This document shows, piece by piece, positions 42,896 to 57,570 of a stretch of 64,000 bases of DNA. This stretch comes from Kondoa malvinella (taxonomy: Eukaryota; Basidiomycota; Agaricostilbomycetes; Agaricostilbales; Kondoaceae). Each line of letters starts with the position of its first letter. The stretch's first letter is position 1. Position numbers and translations under genes: made by a program. The notes under the pieces were generated by a model. The model did no database searches and had not been told where the DNA came from. It saw only the letters and a program-made list of their open reading frames with translations. Location of the stretch: contig BCIM01000001.1 in assembly GCA_039545315.1 (NCBI GenBank), positions 1,139,464 through 1,203,463 of the forward strand. Direction: 5' to 3'.

Positions 42896-45492
42896 ATGTC
42901 GAGACTACTTCAGAGTGTATCTTCTTATTTCCCATCAGCTTTGCCTCATGTACCCTCAGTCGCCGACACCTTCTCATCTGGCACATCTCTGGTCTGTGAT
43001 GTACTGCGGCTGTCTTCGTACAAAACTTCTGCTCTGATTCAGCCTCGTTATCCGGATCTATATGAAGCCAGCTTCGATGAGCTCGAATACGGGCCTGACG
43101 CAGGTCTCTTTACTTCTGTTGATCTGGTCAAAGCGTATTTGGCGCGCATCGAAGAGGTGAGTCCTACTTTTGCAGGCGCGAGATATCACTGATGCTTTGA
43201 ACAGGTCAACTTGTAAGGGCCAGAGTTGGTATGTAAGAAGCTGGACTCGTGAGCACAAGCTTATAACAGGAAAGAGGGCTGTTCTGCAAGTCTCTCCCTC
43301 TGCTCTACAATATGCGGCAGAATCAGATCTACGGAGACATAATGGTCAGAAGCGAAGTTCTTTGGAAGGCATTCCAAGTCTGTCTCACGACATTCAGACT
43401 TGCTGTGAGCTGACAACATGTAGTTCTTGTAAAGGACAATATCAACACCAAGCATGAGGATGGAATGAAGTAAGCTACTTTTATTTGAAATAGCTTGTAA
43501 TTGACGAATGAATAGCACCACGTGAGCGCTAATCGATGGCCAGAAGAGTAGCTTACCCACAATTCTGTAGCGCTGGCTCATATGTGCTCGTCAACACTCA
43601 AACGCCAGGCGACGCACCGGTCATCAGTAATTTGAAGCGAGCTGGAGGTAGGCATACGCATGGTCGCACACAGCTTCACTAATCTGGTTCCGAAGCTATC
43701 ATACTAGGAAAGACTCAGCTGGATCAATGGAGCTCGTGGCGAGGACAATTGCCTTCTGGCTGGTCCAGCTTGGGAGGCCAATGCACTTCACCATATTTTC
43801 CGGGCGGCAACACGTATGGCAGCTCATCTGGTAGTGCAGTTGCGACTGCTATTGGTCTCGCTGCTGCTACTCTCGGAACGGATTCCAGTGGGTTCATCTC
43901 TCAGAGCATAAGGCTGAGGGCTGACGAATTTGCAGCTGGCTCTATTATTGGTCCTGCTTCATTCACTAACATTGTTGGCGTACGTCCAACACTGGGTCTG
44001 ACGTCTCAATATGGTGTTATTCCTATATCGTAAGTCGTATCTGTCTTTGATTAGATGCGTCTAATGCGCAGACAGTCCACACTTTGATACCGGTACGCAG
44101 TACAGGTTGAAGGGTTTTCCGATTGGCTGATAGAACGTAGTTGGACCTATGGCTCGATCAGTTAAAGATGCGGCACTGATGCTGAATGCCTTGGTCGATA
44201 CCATTGAGGGGTCTGGCCGTTCTCCAGATTACACTGCCCGTAGGTCTGGTCGTGCTACCTCTAGCTCCTTGTATGATCGATGAAGAGCAGATCTGAGCAA
44301 GTCAGCACTCAAAGGAGTCAGAATAGGCGTTGCTCGAAATCTCGTTGCTTTGGACGCCAACCTGATTTTCGGGAATCTCGCAAGATATGGTCGATGCATT
44401 CGAAGGAGCCATCATGGATTTGAAGACGCTAGGTGCTGAAGTGATCGACAATGCAAACCTTGAAGTGCCTGACGATCTAGAGGAAGAGATCGAATACATC
44501 ATGAATTCAGACTTCAAGTCGGCTATTGCTGACTACCTCGAGACTTTGAAGTAAGTTGACGCCATCTAGGGTCCTACTTGTATTGACGCTTCTCCAGGTA
44601 TAATCCTTCCGGTGCAAAGACTCTGCAGGACCTCATCGACTTTAATAAAGCTCACCCAGACCTCGAGATGCCATCGACTTACACATCGATGTCACAATGG
44701 GAACAGGCTGTCCAAACTGATCGAGAGCATGATCCCGATTACCTGGAGCGCCTAGCCGCCCTGACAAGCTCCTCCAAGAAGTCTATAGATGATGGTCAGT
44801 CCGGCATATCTACTTACTCGCAGGTGACTGATATTATCTTCAGCTCTCGCAAAGCATGTATGTGATCAAGGCGATCGCCTTCTCCCGCTCACCTAATTTA
44901 CAGGATGTCTCTGCCTTGGTCTGGCTAGGACCTCAACGAGTCATGAGCGTTGTAAGCAGACAACGTCTGAAATAGGGATATAGCTGACGCGCAATGTACA
45001 GAGCGCAGGATAGTGAGACAAATGTCGTAGCTGTTTGCTGTACCTAATCAAATACCTCTCCAGTCCACTGGTGGTCGTTCCTGTGGGTCTAGGTTTTCAC
45101 TTCCGCTTTTGAAGGACTGACCAAGCGCTAGTTGGGCTTTCTGAACGAAGACACGCCCGTCGAAGCTCAGCCTGGAGGTTACGCTAGAGAGACTTACACC
45201 AAGCATCCCGGCAAGCCTTTCTCTTTGACCTTGTAAGGCTTCTGTTATTATACATAGCGTCGGCTGATGCAACCAGTGCTGGAACTGGGTCAGTCAACTC
45301 TTCGACTGTCAAGCCCTCGCTGATGATCGGCTAGACACTCCGAGGCTGCTCTTCTCAGCTATGCATATGCCTTCGAGCAGGCGTGAGTCGTATCCTCATG
45401 CTCTCGCTCATTACTAATGCGGATACAGCACTCACCACCGACTGAGGCGGCAAGCGTACGTGGTGCCAAAGTCGCAAATAAGGAAGATTTAG
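42896..45492 (+). CDS. Amidase signature family hydrolase
   Basis: Hydrolyses amides with a Ser-cisSer-Lys triad. Start MSRLLQSVSSYFPSALP. With introns removed the catalytic Lys lies in LVKDNINTKHEDGMN, and the Gly/Ser signature runs YFPGGNTYGSSSGSAVATA then AAATLGTDSTGSI (joining at a GTGGGT donor), followed by VGVRPTLGLTSQYGVIPIS and GPMARSVKDAALML. The C-terminal exons contain EAALLSYAYAFEQA. Many introns. Two ends are possible: TAG at 45490 in the THHRLRRQAYVV frame, or, if the GTACGT...CACAG segment at about 45497-45553 is an intron in the other frame, TGA at 45619. Confidence 0.85.
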
Positions 45493-45873
45493 CCAGTACG
45501 TCCTATTCTGTTGAGCCTTAAGTCAATGTTGACTTACTCTGTTGGGCTCACAGTGGGATACTCTTCTTTGGGAAGAACGTACCGCGACCTCAAGTCAGTT
45601 ACGATATGCTCGAACAGTTGATGATGGGAAGCAAATAGACAACTAGACATCATACTGGCATACCGCTTATCGATTGATAGCATATTCCTGATGTATATTC
45701 AAGACGTGGCGTTTTTGACCTGCGCGTCATTTGATAGATTTTGATCAGCTCTTGTTCCGCTACGAGCACTCTCGATACCCGGAGCAAGCCATACCCGCTC
45801 AGAAGCAAGCACATATACCACAAGCTACAGGCATACCTCGCTCCGCAGAGTCCTTCTAATCAAATAGAAAAAC

Positions 45874-47358
45874 ATGCATCTGCCTCTCGTCACCCGCTCT
45901 TTGCCCAAGTACACAGGACCGTCTGCTGTTGGCCTCATTGACCTCGAAGTGCCGATATCCAAGCAAACGATAGGAGATTTCAAGAGAAAGGGAGAAGAGC
46001 AAGCCGGTTTCCTGCTTGAGACTGTCAAATTCTCGGTGTTTTACCCTACAAACGCAAAGAAGGGCAGCAATCCTTCGTGGATGCCTCATTTTGGCCAGAC
46101 CATCAATGGCTACTTGGTATTTGGCAAGAAGTCTGGTGAGCTGGGCTTGCAACGTCGATGAACTTCAGCTCATATGCACAACCAGATTCGTATTTCGCTC
46201 GGACTTTGACTTGTCAGTGAAGCACCAGCACTTTGGGCTTCTGCTCATGCTACGATCTGCTTAACCGACAGATCCCTTCGCTTGGTCTCTTTTCGGCGGA
46301 ACGATCATACCAGCTTTCAAAAACGCTCCATTAGCAGAAGCTCCTTCAGGCTCAAAACATCCGGTCATCTTCTTTAGTCATGGTCTAGCAGGCAATCGGT
46401 TCCTCTATGCGGCCTTTTGCGGTGAAATGGCTTCAAGAGGTTATATAGTCGCTGCTGTGGAAAGTCGTGATGGAAGTGGACCGTCTACTACGATCAAGTC
46501 CGCTGACGGCAGCACGAAGAAGATTGATTACATCCAGTGTGATGACCTAGAGTATGTTCTACGACCCCTGCACTTTCCCCTTCTGACAGGACACTAGATG
46601 GGCAGACGGGAATAACAGCGATCCCATGCGTCTCAGGCATATGCAACTAGAAGTCCGCCGAGCAGAGTTCAAAGAACTGCTCTCCATCTTTCAGCGCTTA
46701 CAATCTGGTGCCAACGACATACCTCAACCTGCTTCCACTACATCCTTCGATTGGTCTACATGGCGGAGCATGGATGCTTCTAGACCGATCATGGCGGGTC
46801 ATTCATTTGGCGGAGCGACTGCTTTATCTTGCGCGGAGAAGATCGATACCTTTTCCAGAACAGTCGTGTAGGTCCGAGTTCAGATATATCGGCATTAAGC
46901 TGAGATCGCTGGTATGGTGACCTACAGATTAGATCCTTGGGTTGAGCCTCTGTCGGACTCGGCTATCAAGACTGCCTCGCCTCTCGTGATCAATTCGGAA
47001 GACTTTACAGTCTGGTCTGCGTCTTTCACGCGACTGCGTGGACTAGTGAAGAAGGCTGGTGGTAGTCTATTTACAATAGCAGGAGCGTCGCATCACGCCT
47101 TCTCCGATGTTTGTCAATCTACTATTCCTGGATGGAATGGAAACTCATTGACATTGACAGTTTCCTCTTCTCCTACCTGATTACCTAAACAAAAAGATGA
47201 ACCTCTCTGCACCGGCAACAGAAGTGATGAAGCACATTGTCGACCTGACAACCGCCTTCCTCAATAACACTTCGCCGAGAGATGTCACCCAGTCAAGCGA
47301 AACGAAGTTCTCCAGACCTATCGCCAAACCTGGGACTGTATTGCAGCATGAGGTATAG
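45874..47358 (+). CDS. PAF-acetylhydrolase-like lipase (alpha/beta hydrolase)
   Basis: Related to platelet-activating factor acetylhydrolase isoform II, removing short or oxidised acyl chains from phospholipids. Blocks: YTGPSAVGLIDLEVPI, VKFSVFYPTNAKKG, HPVIFFSHGLAGNRFLYA, catalytic Ser in AGHSFGGATAL, Asp region VLDPWVEPL after an intron, and His in AGASHHAFSDV. A final exon (from about 47162) encodes FPLLLPDYLNKKMNLSAPA and ends TVLQHEV. About five introns. No signal peptide at MHLPLVTRSLPKY, so probably intracellular. Confidence 0.88.
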
Positions 47359-47426
47359 ATTGTACTAGACGTTTGGTAGATTGTACATTTTTGTAATACT
47401 AGCATCCCACATTCATAGAGACCAGC

Positions 47427-50106
47427 TCAATACACTTCGTTATGCATTCCATACCCTTGCATTCCATGCATTCCATCTGACATGCCAAATTGACCTATAT
47501 CTGGAAATTGATCGTGACTGGAACCGCCTTGCGTGTTTTGGTCGAAATCTTGCATTCCGCAGCTATTGGTGCCATGTGGGAAGGAAGGATAATTGAAGCG
47601 ACCAGCCATGAATTGCGTGCGCTCATCATACATTGATGCATTATCAAAGTCTGGCTGAAAGTGATGAGGGTGATCATAGCCGTGCTGCGATTGCTCGAAG
47701 CGTGGTTGGTGATGCTCGAAATTAGGCTGGACGTGATGGTGAGGCTCTTCGAGAGCTGAAAGATAATGCTGCTGGCTATGATAGTCTGACAGATCGAGCT
47801 GTCGCGATGATCTTGGATGATAGTGCGACAGCTCGCTATAGCGGAATCAGCCAATTGACACAGTGTATGCGACATACGTACGAAGGATGAATATAACGCT
47901 CTAGAGCACTATCATCGTATTCAAACGCTTCCTGTTGTAGCTGTTGGCGATGACTCGATCGCTTCCTCTCCCAAGGTTGCACTTCCAGCTCGAAGGGTTG
48001 CGCACGAGGTATCAATGCTAGATCTTCATTCTCGTGTAGCAGACCTCGTTGGGTCTTGTTGTACTTTAGCGTCCATTCTAGCTGTTCGAGCAAAACTCAC
48101 CTGATGTAACTCTTTCTCGAGAGCATCATTGTGTCTGTTTGGCAGCCAGCTATACTTTGTCTTGTTGTGCAGCGAGTATATATCTTCTAAATCCACCGGA
48201 GGATATTTCTCAGGTGAAGGAGGAAGATAAGACGCGTTCGGATCAAGACCTGGAAATTGCGGAGGCGGGTGATATTGCATAGGCGGCGCTTGAGGCACGA
48301 AGACAGGTGGAGCTCGATACACCTCTTGATAAGGGCTCTGAAAGTAATCTTGCTGCGGATAAGCTGTCGGTATCTGGCCGTAGTGGCTATAGGAAGGGTA
48401 TTGATTCTGAGGGTAGTGTGGTGAAGGTACGTGAGCCTGCGTAGTCGGTCAGCCAGCAGTCTCATATCATTATATGGACCCTACATAGTTCGCCTGAGGT
48501 GTCTGCTGGCGAAAGCTCTGCTGCGGATGAAAAGAAGGTCTTCGATCTGAACCCGGACTCATCGATCCCGAAGGCATCGGGGCAGCTCGATACTCTGGAA
48601 AGCGCGCAGAATTGAAGAAAGGAGAGTCACTGTTGTCTCTGTGCAAGTTGGGTCTTACAGCCGGTCTTTGAGGTGGAAAATGTTGCGGACCCGGTCTGCT
48701 TGGAGGCAATTTCTGGTTCATCATAATGCGAGGAGAAGGCCTTCTCGTTGCGCTACTGGGAGGCTTCTTCTTCTATATCGCAGCGATGAGTAATAGATAA
48801 CAGAAAAGTGACCAGACTTACCGAATTTTGTTTCGACGAAGGTTTGCTATCATCTGAATCACTATCGGTGAAACTAGGCTTCTTGACAGGCTTCTTCTTC
48901 TTCGGTGCTTCCTTCTTAGCCGGCGCAGGAACTGGTATTTGAGGTTTTAGTAGCGCAATCAATTCTGGAGGTATAGCCGGCTAGACTGAATCAGCGGCTA
49001 CACTATCCATCTGAGCAATCGACTCACTGGTGCGCCTGGCTTTGGACCACCTGGAGCATTTGGAGCTGCGGGAGGAGCAGGAGCAGGAGCAGGTCCTGAT
49101 AGCAAGTAGAGTGTTAATGTAAGGCCAAAAGCGTAAGAAGTCCGATCGAGGGCCTACTGGGCGGTGCGGGAGCAGGAGCAGGTGGGGGAGCAGGTCGAGG
49201 AGGAGGCTAAAAAGCTGTCAGATAGCTTTCATGGACCTTTATGTAAGACTGACTGGAGGTGGCTAGAAGGAAATCATGTTGTTAGCTTAACAATGCGTCT
49301 CCGACTGCGAGACTTACAGGGGGAGGAGGCTATTGCATAGTGTATCTATCAGCTCGCTGTAGGTTACCAGACGAAGCACTCACAGGAGGCTATTGATCGA
49401 GACAAGTGTTAGAATTTATCACTACAGTGTAGTCAAAGAGCTCACAGGCATCGGTCTAGGCGGCGGAGGCTAAACATTCAGATCAGTACATGCTCTAGAC
49501 AACGATCTGAGGCATACAGGAGGTGGAGGAGCTGAGAAACACATATCAGCGTTGTAAAAGGCAAACTTCCATGAGACATACGTGGTGGAGGAGGTCTGAT
49601 GGACATTGTAAGCTATGGTACCTGCACTAAAAGTGAGTACATACGGCGGAGGCATTGGCGGGGCGGGAGGAGGTGCTGAAGATCAAACAGCAATAGTCAG
49701 AATCTTGCAACAACCGATCAGATCAAAGGATACGAACGAGGTGGAGCAGGAGCAGGTCCACCAGCAGGTGGTGCAGTAGGAGCAGGGCCGAGAGGCATGA
49801 TAGGAGCGTCCAATCCAGCCCATCTTTGCGTGTTCTGCGCTCCCATTTGTGCTCTTTGCTGAGTCGCCGCATTCAGTTCGCCGACAGTTTGCATACGCTA
49901 TGAGAGGTGATTAGCTACTATAAGACCTATCAGGGAGACTTTTCCCTACAGTTTGGTTGGCGATTTGTTGCATTACTTGAGCTCGTTGGTGTTCTAACTG
50001 TTGGATATGCTGCTCAGTCTCGCCAGCAGCCAGTGCAGCAGCTGAATAGCGTGAGCTCGGATACAGTGCCAAGCAAAGGGAACGCACTGCACATTTGCTG
50101 CCCCAT
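47427..50106 (-). CDS. Proline-rich protein of unknown function with microexon array
   Basis: I do not recognise the family. The inferred start at 50106 (MGQQMCTAALAAGE) leads into a short predicted coiled coil (TEQHIQQLEHQRAQVMQQIA), then MQTVGELNAATQQ. A long proline-rich middle follows whose exons between 49675 and 49028 are as short as 6-31 nt. Next are a Lys-rich patch (KKEAPKKKKPVKK) with SDSDDS, a region of PPSRPGPQHFPPQRP type, and a C-terminal part with YSWLPNRHNDALEKELHQ and LEVQPWERKRSSHRQ. A His/Gln/Met-rich tail ends GMHNEVY. The composition suggests an SH3/WW ligand or scaffold, such as in actin or RNA processing, but no catalytic domain is visible. Confidence 0.7.
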
Positions 50107-50590
50107 TTTGGCCTTGTCGAGGCAATTTCAATCTACTAAAAAGAGCGTGGGATTAAGAAAGAGAAATGTAAGGAAGTGCGAGAAGGCGAGACTAGAGAAG
50201 ACGACGCCTCGATTGGATGTAAATGACATCTAGGGCAGTGAAGACCTTCAAGACTTCTAGGCTGTGCATAGCGCCATCTCGGGTAAAGGCGACTATAGGC
50301 CGCAACGACAGCTGTGTAAAGCGTGGCAGGCCACATAGCATGAGGACATGATAATAGACCAGTCGAAATAAACAACAGCACGATCATCTGGAAGCGATAA
50401 AGGCAAAGGGAAGGCAAAGAAACGGCTGAAGACACCATATCAGGCCCTACAGATGCTATGAAGACTATAAAATAGTCACCGAGTCATGGACGCGGAGATG
50501 ATCACGACATTTCGAAAAATCTTTGAAATGAGTCAGGTGCCTCTTGGAGACCAGCAGCGACTCCGACACAAAGTGACAGAGTCTTTCAGA
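50107..50590. other. Divergent intergenic region / possible 5' extension of SER33
   Basis: This lies between the proline-rich protein start and the phosphoglycerate dehydrogenase start. An in-frame upstream ATG at 50486 could extend the latter by 35 residues. Confidence 0.4.
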
Positions 50591-52263
50591 ATGGCATCTC
50601 CAATCAACAAAGTCAACGGCTTCATGACAAGACGACAATCGTCTGCCTCGAGCAGCATACCCATCGCTCAAGCATTAGCGACACACCCTTCTCAAGCTGA
50701 CCCTTATAATCCTGCTACATCGCCTACAAGCGGCTCGAACAGCCAGAGTGCGACAAGTCCACATGCCAACAGATCGAGGAAAGCATCAAACCTGCCAATG
50801 GCAAAGGCGTTGACAGAATTCACTGCTGGCTCTGATGGATCCATGGAGGAAACGAAAAAGGGCGTAAAGGCTCTGCTGCTGGAGAACGTATGCTCTGATC
50901 TGCTTGTTGCATCTCTTTTGCATGGGTTGACTCGCAAGATATAGGTCAACGAATCTGGTGTCGCCTTATTACGCGGACAGAATTACGTCGTAGACACTGA
51001 AAAGTCGTCGCTCTCGGAAGACGACCTAATCAAAAGACTGCGAGAGGGTCAATACCAGATTTTGGGCATCAGGTCGAAAACAAAGGTCACTCGGAAGGTG
51101 ATCGAGTCTTGCACAAACGTAGGTGACGTGGGTGTAATTTCGGCTCATCGCTGATAGGTCAACTTCACTTGCCTACAGCTTCTCGTCATTGGCTGCTTCT
51201 GCATTGGTACAAACCAGGTCGATCTTCTGGCGGCAGCGAAAGCTGGTGTAGCAGTCTTCAATTCTCCTTTCTCAAAGTAAGAGCGTCACACTTTGCACCA
51301 TTGATTGCCTCTGAAACCTTGCGCAGCTCTCGTTCCGTTGCCGAACTAGTCATTGGCGAAGTCATTGCTCTTTCTCGCCAACTTTGCGACCGAGCAATGG
51401 AGATGCGCCAGGGTGTCTGGAACAAAGTCTCAAAAGGATGCTGGGAAGTGCGAGGCAAGACATTAGGCATAGTAGGATACGGTCACATTGGTTCTCAGCT
51501 TTCCGTCCTCGCCGAATCAATGGCTATGGACGTCATCTACTACGATGTCGTTCCTCTTATGCCTCTTGGATCTGCACAACAAGTCGAAACGCTAGAAGAT
51601 CTGCTCAAGCAATCGGATTTCGTCACTCTGCATGTTCCCGAATTGCCAGAAACTACCAATCTCATTGGCGCGACGGAATTGAAGCAAATGAAGAAAGGCT
51701 CTTACCTACTTAACAACGCTCGTGGCAAAGTTGTCGACCTCCCAGCTCTTGTAGACGCTCTCAAATCCGGTCACCTCGCAGGTGCAGCAGTCGATGTCTT
51801 CCCTAAAGAACCAGCAGGCAATGGCGCTTTCTTCAATGACAATATGAACGGTTTCGAATCCGCTCTGCGCGATTGCCCGAACGTCATGCTCACTCCTCAT
51901 ATCGGTGGATCGACAGAAGAAGCCCAACGCATGATCGGTGCAGAAGTCAGCACTGCTTTAACTCGATACATCAATTTCGGTTCTTCGCTTGGCGCAGTCA
52001 ACTTCCCGGAAGTCAATCTCAGACCAATCATTGGCGACAAGGTTGTTCGCGTCTGCTATGTTCACTCGAATCAGCCTGGTGTGCTCAAACAGGTCAATGC
52101 GATCTTGGGTGACTTCAACGTCGAGAGGCAGTTGTCGGATTCGAAGGGAGATATCGCGTATCTGATGGCGGATATCGCGGATGTCAGCCAGCAGAAAGTC
52201 AAGGACATCTATTCTGCGATCAACTCGACGGGCGCAAACATTAGATCGAGGGTTTTGTACTAG
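50591..52263 (+). CDS. SER33: D-3-phosphoglycerate dehydrogenase
   Basis: First step of serine synthesis: 3-phosphoglycerate to 3-phosphohydroxypyruvate with NAD+. A Ser/Pro-rich head (MASPINKVNGFMTRRQSS) is followed by KALLLENV-NESGVALL, then LGIRSKTKVT, VIGCFCIGTNQVDL and AVFNSPFS across introns. The last large exon has SRSVAELVIGEVIALSRQ, the NAD-binding GIVGYGHIGSQLS, catalytic NNARGKVVDL, PHIGGSTEEAQ and the C-terminal ACT domain (VHSNQPGVLKQVNAILGDFN). Ends ANIRSRVLY. Either paralogue name (SER3/SER33) applies. Confidence 0.93.
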
Positions 52264-52426
52264 ATTGCGGTTTAGAGATTTGCTATGATATAGACCGATA
52301 TTTATGCTGTCAATTTCCGCATGTCGGAGCATCGCGGTGCCGTTTAGCACCGACATTGCATAATTCTGCACAAGCTATTTCTACATCTCGTCCTTCTCAT
52401 TTACTCTTCTTTATCCAGGAGCATGA

Positions 52427-54987
52427 TCATACGCCATCGCCGCTTGGAGCAGTCTCCATGTGTTGAGGCTTCTGATCACCAAGCGACTTGTTCTTGCCCA
52501 AAGGCGGAGTAGCTTCGTCCGATTCGGCGTGGAAGTACTTGGGATCACGCTTCTCTCTTGTGATGTATCCTGCTGGAACCCATTTCTTGCTACCCATGGC
52601 CTGGAAACAAACTTCGTTAGCTTTATTCATCGAATCGATTCACCACTTACAGTGAGACCTTCCGTGCTGTACATGTTATTGACGTTCTCCAAGCTCAGAT
52701 TGCGGGACTCGTATAGGAAGAACCAGACGATGAGAGCACCAGCCAAGTTGCAGCCTGTTTTTGCAAAATAAGCTTTTAGCAATAACTTTGTAGCAGATGA
52801 CTTCACCAGCAAAGACGTAACCGAGGTTGTATGAGATGCCTCTGTCCGCTGCGTGATCATGTCATCAGCCACAGTATCGGAAGGAGAATATCGACGAGGA
52901 CTAACCGATCGGACTGAAAAAAGCTATCATCCTAAGTACCAAAATGAAAATGTCAGAAGGGTAACCGATTCGACTGAGGAATGCAAACCAATTCCCGAGC
53001 CAATTGCCAGCGGTTGCGATAGAGGCTTGCTTGGCGCGAGTACGACCTACCCTGCGAAGATGAGCGACACGAAGTTCTGCAGCGTCTGCACGTACGCGGA
53101 AACAATTCACCGATCACCACCCAAGCCATAGGTCCCCAAGTAGAGGCGAACGATGCAATGAACATGCCTATCGTTAAATGTCAGCCAATGCAATTGAACA
53201 AGAAGAATTGACTTGCACGCAGCGACGATCATAACAATACCTGCAGCAGAATTCTCTGTTGGCGGGAGTGCTGTCCCGATTGCAGCAAAGATGATCAGCC
53301 AGGCGCATTGCCAAAGTCCGCCGATGAAAAGAGGCATTCGTCGACCGAATTTTTCGACTGCGTATAAACCGAAGAAAGCTAGCCGGAGCGTCAGCAGTAT
53401 TCTAAGCGCAGCAGAAACAAGTCACTAGTGACCACGTTGACCGCTCCAAGAATCAATTGAGTCTGGATTGGGTCATCGACACCGGCAGATTGGAAGATGG
53501 TCGCTCCGTAGTAGAAGAAGTAGTTGACTGTTCGATATCAGCGGCAGAACACTAGGCTGGATTGTAATACGCACCTCCAGTCCATTGCTGCAACAAATGA
53601 ATAGCGAAACCGAGGAAGGTTCTGTAAACCAATTTTGGCTGTACGCGAAGATTTCAGCCATCGAACGAAGACCTCTGTGACAACCCACGATTCCCGAAGG
53701 CTGCCCAGTGAAACACTCCGTCCATGTACCGGTACCTGCCTGTTTGTCTGCGTCTAGATCGTCTTTCATCTCCTTGAAATCTTCTTGCACGAGCGGATGG
53801 TCCAAGTTTTCTTTGTTTCCTCGAAGACGGCCAATAGACAACAGAGCGTCGTCCCATCTGTCTTGTCCAGCATACCATCTTGGCGACTCGGGAATGAACA
53901 AGACTCCGAAGCCGAGCGGAAGCGAGAAGGCTATGCCGAGACCTATTTCATGACATGGCTCAGCATCAGACTCGTGTTGGCAGAAGACTACATACCGATA
54001 ACGATGCGCCACGAAGCATCGCTTGTTTCGATGTTCCGGACGCCATAGTTGACAGCGTTGCTCACAAGGATCCCGATGGTGATCATGAGCTGAAGGAAAG
54101 GATTTCAACACTTGCTGACACCGCAGAGATCGCGAACGTACTTGATAACTGGCTACAACGGCACCGCGAATCTCTTTCGGCACAGTCTCACTTTGACTAA
54201 GCACGCACAGATGTCAGTATCGCTTCAGGACCGGTATTTGCCTACTAACTACATGGGCACGCCAACAGAAAGGTTGCCAACGCTGCTCGAGCTTTAGCAG
54301 CGCCAGTTGCTATATAACGAATTACCTACCCTAGGCCAGCAATGAATCTTTGCATAACGTATTCAGTCTGGATCTGCAATGCAAAGCATTTGAGCACACC
54401 TTCCAGCGGTAAATTGGCCCCAGCTGTTGAAAGAGGCGATTTGGATAACATTGCCTATAATGAAGACCAAAACGCCGAGAGCGAGAGATTTGCGTCGACC
54501 TAAAGAAGCAATATGAGGGGATGTATCAATCTCGTCGAAAGCCATACCAAAGTAGTCCGAGGTGTATGCAGCAGAGAGTGCACCTGTCGGAAATCATTGT
54601 GAGACAGGACTAGCTATCTGATAGTATGCAGACGAACCAAACAAGGAACCGATACTCATCAGCGACACCAGCACTGCCAAGAGTGTCTCATCAAAGGTTG
54701 CCAGACCAGTCTGGGGGTCCGTGTTGGTCGCAAAGCGATCAATAAAGTCTCTAAAGATCTGCAGGCCGGAAATTTGTCCCTGTTGAGCCAAAACTTAGCC
54801 AGGCAATCCGCTGGGCGCAAAGGAAACGAACAGTATCGAAACCAAACAGGAAACCTCCGATACTGGTGATCACTCCTAGCATCAAAGCCTCTCTGTTACT
54901 TTGTGAGCAAACATACTGGCCAATAACATAAGCAGCTTACGTTCCACAGTCGGCGCCATTGATGGAGATTGCTCGCTTGCCGCTCAT
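52427..54987 (-). CDS. MFS sugar transporter (hexose-transporter-like)
   Basis: A second 12-helix sugar porter, heavily interrupted by introns. Start MSGKRAISINGADCG at 54987; an upstream in-frame ATG near 55070 is possible. Landmarks: GQISGLQIFRDFIDRFAT, AVLVSLMSIGSLFG, DTSPHIASLGRRKSLALGVL, LPLGFGVLFIPESPRW (PESPR), the loop KEMKDDLDADKQAGT, GLWQCAWLIIFAAIGTA and WGPMAWVVIGELFP-RTRAKQAS. A helix with ALIVWFFLYESRNLSLENVN precedes the cytosolic tail ending APSGDGV. It is not near the rhamnose genes; substrate unknown. Confidence 0.88.
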
Positions 54988-55796
54988 CTTATCCGCGGTA
55001 TCTTGAGGAGTCAATGAGAGCTGGACGTTGATCTCCAGACAGCAGCGGAGTCGTGAAAGCGGGGCCATGGAAATTCTGCTTGGTTTTGTGGATGCTTGGC
55101 AGGAATGACTTCATTGGATTTAGAGTTCTGCCGCGATCAGAGTGGTACTATGAACAAGTAGCCGTGGACTAGGACAAGAGACTAGACAGAGTACCAGCAG
55201 AAACAGATTGTAGCCCGAGCAAAGTCCGAAAGATGTGAAAGCGGTTTTGAGGGTAAGTTTACTGAGTGGAAACAGCTGTATGTTGTCGGCAAGGCACATG
55301 GGAGTAGAGGATAATGGACTGAGACCGCCGAAGAGAGAAACCTTGAGCCAAAGAGCTCGACCACCGAAGGAAGAGGGAGAATGAGGTAGCTGCACATGAA
55401 GCACAGTCACCGGAACAAGTATTCACCGACTAAACCTCCGTGAAGACGCAGCCACTGGCAAGTTACAATGCCGCATGCTAGCATATTGACAATGGACAAA
55501 GATTTTGCATTTGAGATGAATTCTTCCCGTAAAGGAGGCGAGCAACCCCTCGAAGACAGCCAATAATACCACGGCAAATAGTCACAGCACATATCATGTA
55601 GAACAAGCCATAGCTTCACTAGCAGAACGTAGTCAACGGTCCATCTTGCTTGAGGCCTGAGGTTAAGGAGCTGACGGACAGCAGCGCCCAGCCGGTACTG
55701 GAGACAACAGGAGACACATGACAGGCATGCATTGGCACAGGGAACGAAGCAGTTGTGCAAGCGTAGCGAGTAAATCGTTGCTTGAAATTTTTCTTC
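54988..55796. other. Divergent intergenic region with an unassigned minus-strand frame
   Basis: 809 bp between the transporter and KRR1. A minus-strand open frame at 55407-55760 (117 codons) is hydrophobic and Trp/Cys-rich (VLLVKLWLVLHDMCCDYLPW), which could be a small membrane protein. It matches nothing I know, has no clear splice partners and overlaps the likely KRR1 promoter. I do not call it a gene. Confidence 0.4.
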
Positions 55797-57385
<1,589 letters not shown>

Positions 57386-57570
57386 CGGATTGTGTGTACA
57401 TATCGACCTCTGCAAGTCAATGGATCGATCGTCGTTTGCCTCATTGGTCAAGGAAGTCATGACCATACATCACATCCTGTTCATTAAAGAGCGTACAAGA
57501 GATAGATTCTTCCTTTATCGACCAGCCCAGATGAAAACACAACTTTATACACATGCAACCCGTTAAGCCT

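Noticed and set aside
55407..55760. A 117-codon hydrophobic minus-strand frame as a membrane-protein gene
   Set aside because: No family resemblance, no supporting splice structure, and it lies in the probable KRR1 promoter region.
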